Origin: Streptomyces echinatus
GTDB taxonomy: Bacteria > Actinomycetota > Actinomycetes > Streptomycetales > Streptomycetaceae
DNA length: 64,000 nt
Assembly: GCF_014203595.1 (NCBI RefSeq)
Contig: NZ_JACHJK010000001.1
Coordinates: 966,766 to 1,030,765 of the forward strand
Direction of reading: 5' to 3'
The stretch's first letter is position 1. Each line of letters begins with the position of its first letter. The position numbers and the translations under genes were made by a program. Under the pieces are notes generated by a model that had not been told where the DNA came from, ran no database searches, and was given only the letters and a program-made list of their open reading frames with translations. Positions 60,956-64,000 of this stretch are shown here, piece after piece.

Positions 60956-62335
60956 TCAGCTCAGTCGGCGTACCAGGTAGGCCGTGCCTTTTTCCGTCGG
61001 TTCCTCTCCGAGGTAGCGCTGGCCCCGCATCTCGCACCACGCCGGGATGTCCAGGCGGGCCGCCTCGTCGTCGGAGAGGACCCGTACGGTTCCGCCCACC
61101 GGGACCTGTCCGATCACCTTGGCCAGCTCGATGACGGGGATCGGGCAGCGTTTGCCCAGGGAGTCGACCAGCAGTTCGCCGGGGCCGGTCGCGGTGGCCG
61201 GTGCCGTCGGCGCCCCGAGTTTCTCGCGGACGCCGGCCACCGCCCCCGGCAGCACCTGAAGGAACCGCTCCACGTCCGCCCGGGCCGTCCCCGGCGGCAG
61301 CGACACCCGTACGTTCCCCTCGCTGAGCACCCCCATCGCCTTCAGCACATGGCTGGGAGTCAGCGTGCTGCTGGTGCAGGAGGACCCGGAGGAGACCGAG
61401 AAGCCCGCCCGGTCCAGCTCGTGCAGCAGCGCCTCACCGTCGACGTAGAGGCAGGAGAACGTGACGATCCCGGGCAGCCGGCGCTCGGCGTCGCCGACCA
61501 CCTCCACGTCCGGCACCAGCTCCGGCACCCGCGTCCGGATCCACTCCGTCAGCTCCCGCAGCCGTGCCGCCTCCTGGTCCGCCTCGGCCCGCACCGCGCG
61601 CAGCGAGGCCACGGCCGCCACGATCGCCGGGAGGTTCTCGAAACCGGGCGCCCGGCCCGACTCCCGCTCGTCCACCGGCCCTTGGGCGGCGAACCGCACT
61701 CCCTTGCGGACGGCGAGCAGCCCGACCCCGGACGGTCCGCCCCACTTGTGCGCGCTGGCCGTCAGCAGCGACCAGTCGCCCCCGGCCGGCCACCAGCCCA
61801 GCGACTGCGCCGCGTCCACCAGCAGCGGCACCCCGGCCGCCCGGCACGCCTCGGCCACCTCGGCCACCGGCTGCACGGTGCCCACCTCGTGGTTGGCCGA
61901 CTGCAGACAGGCCAGCGCGGTGTCGGGGCGCAGGGCCGCGGCGAAGGACGAGGGGTCGACGGCCCCGGCCCGGTTCACCGGCACCTGGCTGACGGAGCCG
62001 CCCTCCGCCTCGAACACCTCCGCCGAATGGAGTACAGAGGAGTGTTCGACCGCAGACACGATCAGGTGGCGTCCGGCCCTGCGCCGCCCGGCCAACGCCC
62101 CCGCGACGCCCGTGTGTACGGCCCGCGTGCCGGACGAGGTGAACACCAGCTCGTCGGCCCGGCAGCCCACGGCCTCGGCGGCCGCCTCCCGCGCGGCGTC
62201 CAGCAGCAGACGCGCCTTGCGCCCCTCCCGGTACAGCCGGGCGGGATCGGCCCACCCGTCGTCCAGAGAGGCCATCAGGGCCTGGCGGGCCACAGGGTGC
62301 AGAGGGGCGGCGGACGCGGCGTCGAAGTAGGACAC
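60956..62335 (-). CDS. Cysteine desulfurase fused to a TusA-like sulfur-carrier domain
   Basis: A 459-aa fusion. Residues 1-380 form a class V PLP enzyme of the NifS/IscS type: Lys197 binds PLP in SAHKWGGPSG and Cys320 in SVSSGSSCTSS is the persulfide-forming residue. Residues about 388-459 form a TusA/SirA-like domain with Cys397 in GKRCPIPVIELAK. The fusion should pass sulfur directly from cysteine to a carrier and on to cofactors or tRNA thiolation, and neighbours include Fe-S and lipoate genes. It begins at an ATG at 62335 (MSYFDAASAAPLHPV). Confidence 0.92.
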   Translation of the reverse strand: MSYFDAASAAPLHPVARQALMASLDDGWADPARLYREGRKARLLLDAAREAAAEAVGCRADELVFTSSGTRAVHTGVAGALAGRRRAGRHLIVSAVEHSSVLHSAEVFEAEGGSVSQVPVNRAGAVDPSSFAAALRPDTALACLQSANHEVGTVQPVAEVAEACRAAGVPLLVDAAQSLGWWPAGGDWSLLTASAHKWGGPSGVGLLAVRKGVRFAAQGPVDERESGRAPGFENLPAIVAAVASLRAVRAEADQEAARLRELTEWIRTRVPELVPDVEVVGDAERRLPGIVTFSCLYVDGEALLHELDRAGFSVSSGSSCTSSTLTPSHVLKAMGVLSEGNVRVSLPPGTARADVERFLQVLPGAVAGVREKLGAPTAPATATGPGELLVDSLGKRCPIPVIELAKVIGQVPVGGTVRVLSDDEAARLDIPAWCEMRGQRYLGEEPTEKGTAYLVRRLS

Positions 62336-62628
62336 AGGTCAACGGTAAAGCGCAGGTGGGAGTAAGGGGACGCGAGGAGCGGGGAACCGGTCCGCCAGGT
62401 GCCCGGACCCGCACGTCAAACCGTCACAACCCGAGCCATTGGGCACCCGTCCGCACCCCAACAGAGTGACAGGCGACGCGTATGCCCCCCTCCCCGCGAA
62501 CCCTCGAAGAGCGTCGGCTAGGGTTTGGTCCGCATAAACATCCAAACCCCTGCCCGACGCAGGGCGGCGACCGACCAGCGAGAAGGCCGCAGCCGACCGC
62601 GCGGGCGAGACTCTCGGGAAGGCGCTAC

Positions 62629-63591
62629 GTGAGTCCCAACGGCTCCGACCGCTCGCCGCGGCGCCCGATGCGGCGGAAGCTGCTGCAGGCACTGACCGCG
62701 GGCCTGGTCCTGGCGACCGCCACCGGTTGCACATACAAGGACTTCCCCCGCCTTGGCATGCCCACCCCGACCACGGAAGAGGCTCCGCGGATCCTCTCCC
62801 TGTGGCAGGGCTCCTGGGCTGCCGCGCTGGCCACCGGCGTGCTGGTGTGGGGCCTGATTCTGTGGAGCACGATCTTCCACCGGCGTAGCCGCACCAAGGT
62901 CGAGGTTCCTCCGCAGACCCGGTACAACATGCCGATCGAGGCCCTGTACACGGTGGTCCCGATCATCATCATCTCGGTGCTCTTCTACTTCACGGCCCGG
63001 GACGAGTCGAAGCTGCTCAGCCTCACCGACAAGAAGCCGGACGTCACGGTCAACGTGGTCGGCTTCCAGTGGAGCTGGGGCTTCAACTACGTCGAGAACG
63101 TCCCCGGTTCCACCGGCGATGCCAAGACCGACAAGAACCTGGACGCCATTCCGGACCGGTTCAAGAAGGAATTCCCGGCGAACGCCGGCGGCGTCTACGA
63201 CGTCGGCACGCCCGGCACCCGGAACCCGCAGACGGGCAACCCCGGTCCGACGCTCTGGCTCCCCAAGGGCAAGACGGTCCGCTTCGTCCTGACCTCGCGT
63301 GACGTCATCCACTCCTTCTGGGTGGTGCCGTTCCTCATGAAGCAGGACGTCATCCCGGGCCACACCAACGCCTTCCAGGTGACCCCCAACAAGGAGGGCA
63401 CCTTCCTCGGCAAGTGTGCCGAGCTCTGCGGCGTCGACCACTCCCGGATGCTGTTCAACGTGAAGGTCGTCTCCCCTGAGCGTTACGAGCAGCACCTCAA
63501 GGACCTCGCCAAGAAGGGGCAGACCGGTTACATTCCCGCCGGCATCGCGCAGACGAGCCACGAGAAGAACCGGGAGACGAACAACCTGTGA
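62629..63591 (+). CDS. ctaC: Cytochrome c oxidase subunit II
   Basis: A 320-aa subunit of the aa3-type oxidase. A signal-like N-terminus with lipobox-like ATGC (Cys34) is followed by two transmembrane helices (about 55-75 and 100-125) and the extracellular CuA domain, whose ligands are His in VIHSFWV and the [12 protein letters not shown] motif. A stretch of about 40 residues ([16 protein letters not shown]...) between the helices and the CuA core is longer than in classic subunits, as in other actinobacteria. GTG at 62629 follows GGGAAGG. The stop overlaps ctaD (GTGA). Confidence 0.95.
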   Translation: MSPNGSDRSPRRPMRRKLLQALTAGLVLATATGCTYKDFPRLGMPTPTTEEAPRILSLWQGSWAAALATGVLVWGLILWSTIFHRRSRTKVEVPPQTRYNMPIEALYTVVPIIIISVLFYFTARDESKLLSLTDKKPDVTVNVVGFQWSWGFNYVENVPGSTGDAKTDKNLDAIPDRFKKEFPANAGGVYDVGTPGTRNPQTGNPGPTLWLPKGKTVRFVLTSRDVIHSFWVVPFLMKQDVIPGHTNAFQVTPNKEGTFLGKCAELCGVDHSRMLFNVKVVSPERYEQHLKDLAKKGQTGYIPAGIAQTSHEKNRETNNL

Positions 63592-64000
63592 GCATCCTCA
63601 ACGAACCCCAGGGTGCCGCGGCAGCTGAAGGCTACGCCGACGAGCTGCCGGTCAGGCGCAAGCAGCCCGGCAATGTCGTGGTGAAGTGGCTGACGACCAC
63701 CGACCACAAGACGATCGGCACGCTCTATCTGGTCACCTCGTTCGCGTTCTTCCTGATCGGTGGCGTGATGGCGCTGCTGATGCGCGCCGAGCTCGCCCGA
63801 CCGGGTCTGCAGATCATGTCGAACGAGCAGTTCAACCAGGCGTTCACGATGCACGGCACGATCATGCTGCTGATGTTCGCGACGCCGCTGTTCGCCGGCT
63901 TCACGAACTGGATCATGCCGCTGCAGATCGGCGCGCCCGACGTGGCGTTCCCGCGGCTGAACATGTTCGCCTACTGGCTGTACCTGTTCGGCTCGACGAT
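63588..64000 (+). CDS. ctaD: Cytochrome c oxidase subunit I (partial)
   Basis: The first 137 residues of the catalytic subunit, running off the right edge. Visible are the N-terminal cytoplasmic part ([17 protein letters not shown]), the first helix, the heme-ligand helix with His in [15 protein letters not shown] and the following [30 protein letters not shown] at 63588 overlaps the ctaC stop, so both are translated together. The heme a3-CuB site lies beyond the window. Confidence 0.97.
   Translation, partial: MSILNEPQGAAAAEGYADELPVRRKQPGNVVVKWLTTTDHKTIGTLYLVTSFAFFLIGGVMALLMRAELARPGLQIMSNEQFNQAFTMHGTIMLLMFATPLFAGFTNWIMPLQIGAPDVAFPRLNMFAYWLYLFGST

Overview
The base composition (very high GC, GC-rich third codon positions, frequent GTG starts, no in-frame TTA codon noticed) and gene content identify a Streptomyces chromosome. 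From memory, the backbone follows the S. coelicolor order from glnA (SCO2198) through lipA/lipB, the pyruvate dehydrogenase genes, pepA, cobalamin genes, pspA and nadA to ctaC/ctaD (SCO2156/2155). About 50 protein genes are supported. I saw no tRNA, rRNA, CRISPR array, intact insertion sequence or prophage.

Layout. 1-1252: two genes of unknown function on the minus strand, coupled by a TGATG overlap; one runs off the left edge. 1659-3746: glnA (minus) with a clear GlnR operator, and a divergent RDD membrane protein. 3898-12095: a complete type II polyketide cluster in whiE (grey spore pigment) gene order. A hydroxylase is read left; ORFI-like protein, cupin, KS-alpha, chain length factor, ACP, aromatase/cyclase and second cyclase are read right; a convergent O-methyltransferase lies at the end. 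A secreted beta-helix protein follows (12139-13248). This block sits between glnA/RDD and the DUF4191/lipA genes; in S. coelicolor whiE is far away (SCO5314-5321).

13375-16475: DUF4191 protein, small protein, lipA, lipB. 16716-25367: TPR regulator, FAD amine oxidase, epimerase-like protein, GNAT acetyltransferase, MarP-like protease, PGRP amidase, DUF4240 protein, WYL regulator. 25445-34373: aceE (E1), GntR regulator, lipoyl acyltransferase E2, lpd (E3) and pepA, all minus strand; with lipA/lipB upstream, lipoate synthesis lies close to the lipoylated complex.

34716-44568: a secreted NodB-fold polysaccharide deacetylase-like protein, then cobS, cobT and a PhnP-like/CobU fusion interspersed with membrane proteins, an MprF/LysX-type acyltransferase and a methyltransferase. 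44647-50179: small protein, lipoprotein HtrA protease, methyltransferase with an apparent CTG start, DUF3043 protein, pspA and pspAA, secreted DUF3616 protein. 50702-55854: NarL-type two-component pair and a large RND transporter. 55931-62335: nadA, divergent A-type Fe-S carrier, secreted protein, PfkB kinase, and a cysteine desulfurase fused to a TusA domain. 62629-64000: ctaC and the start of ctaD.

Most of the window is core metabolism. The points most worth following are the pigment cluster's position and its extra O-methyltransferase, a palindromic operator over the aceE promoter, interleaved inverted repeats between nadA and the Fe-S carrier gene, the CTG start, the CE18/Agd3-like deacetylase and two domain fusions.
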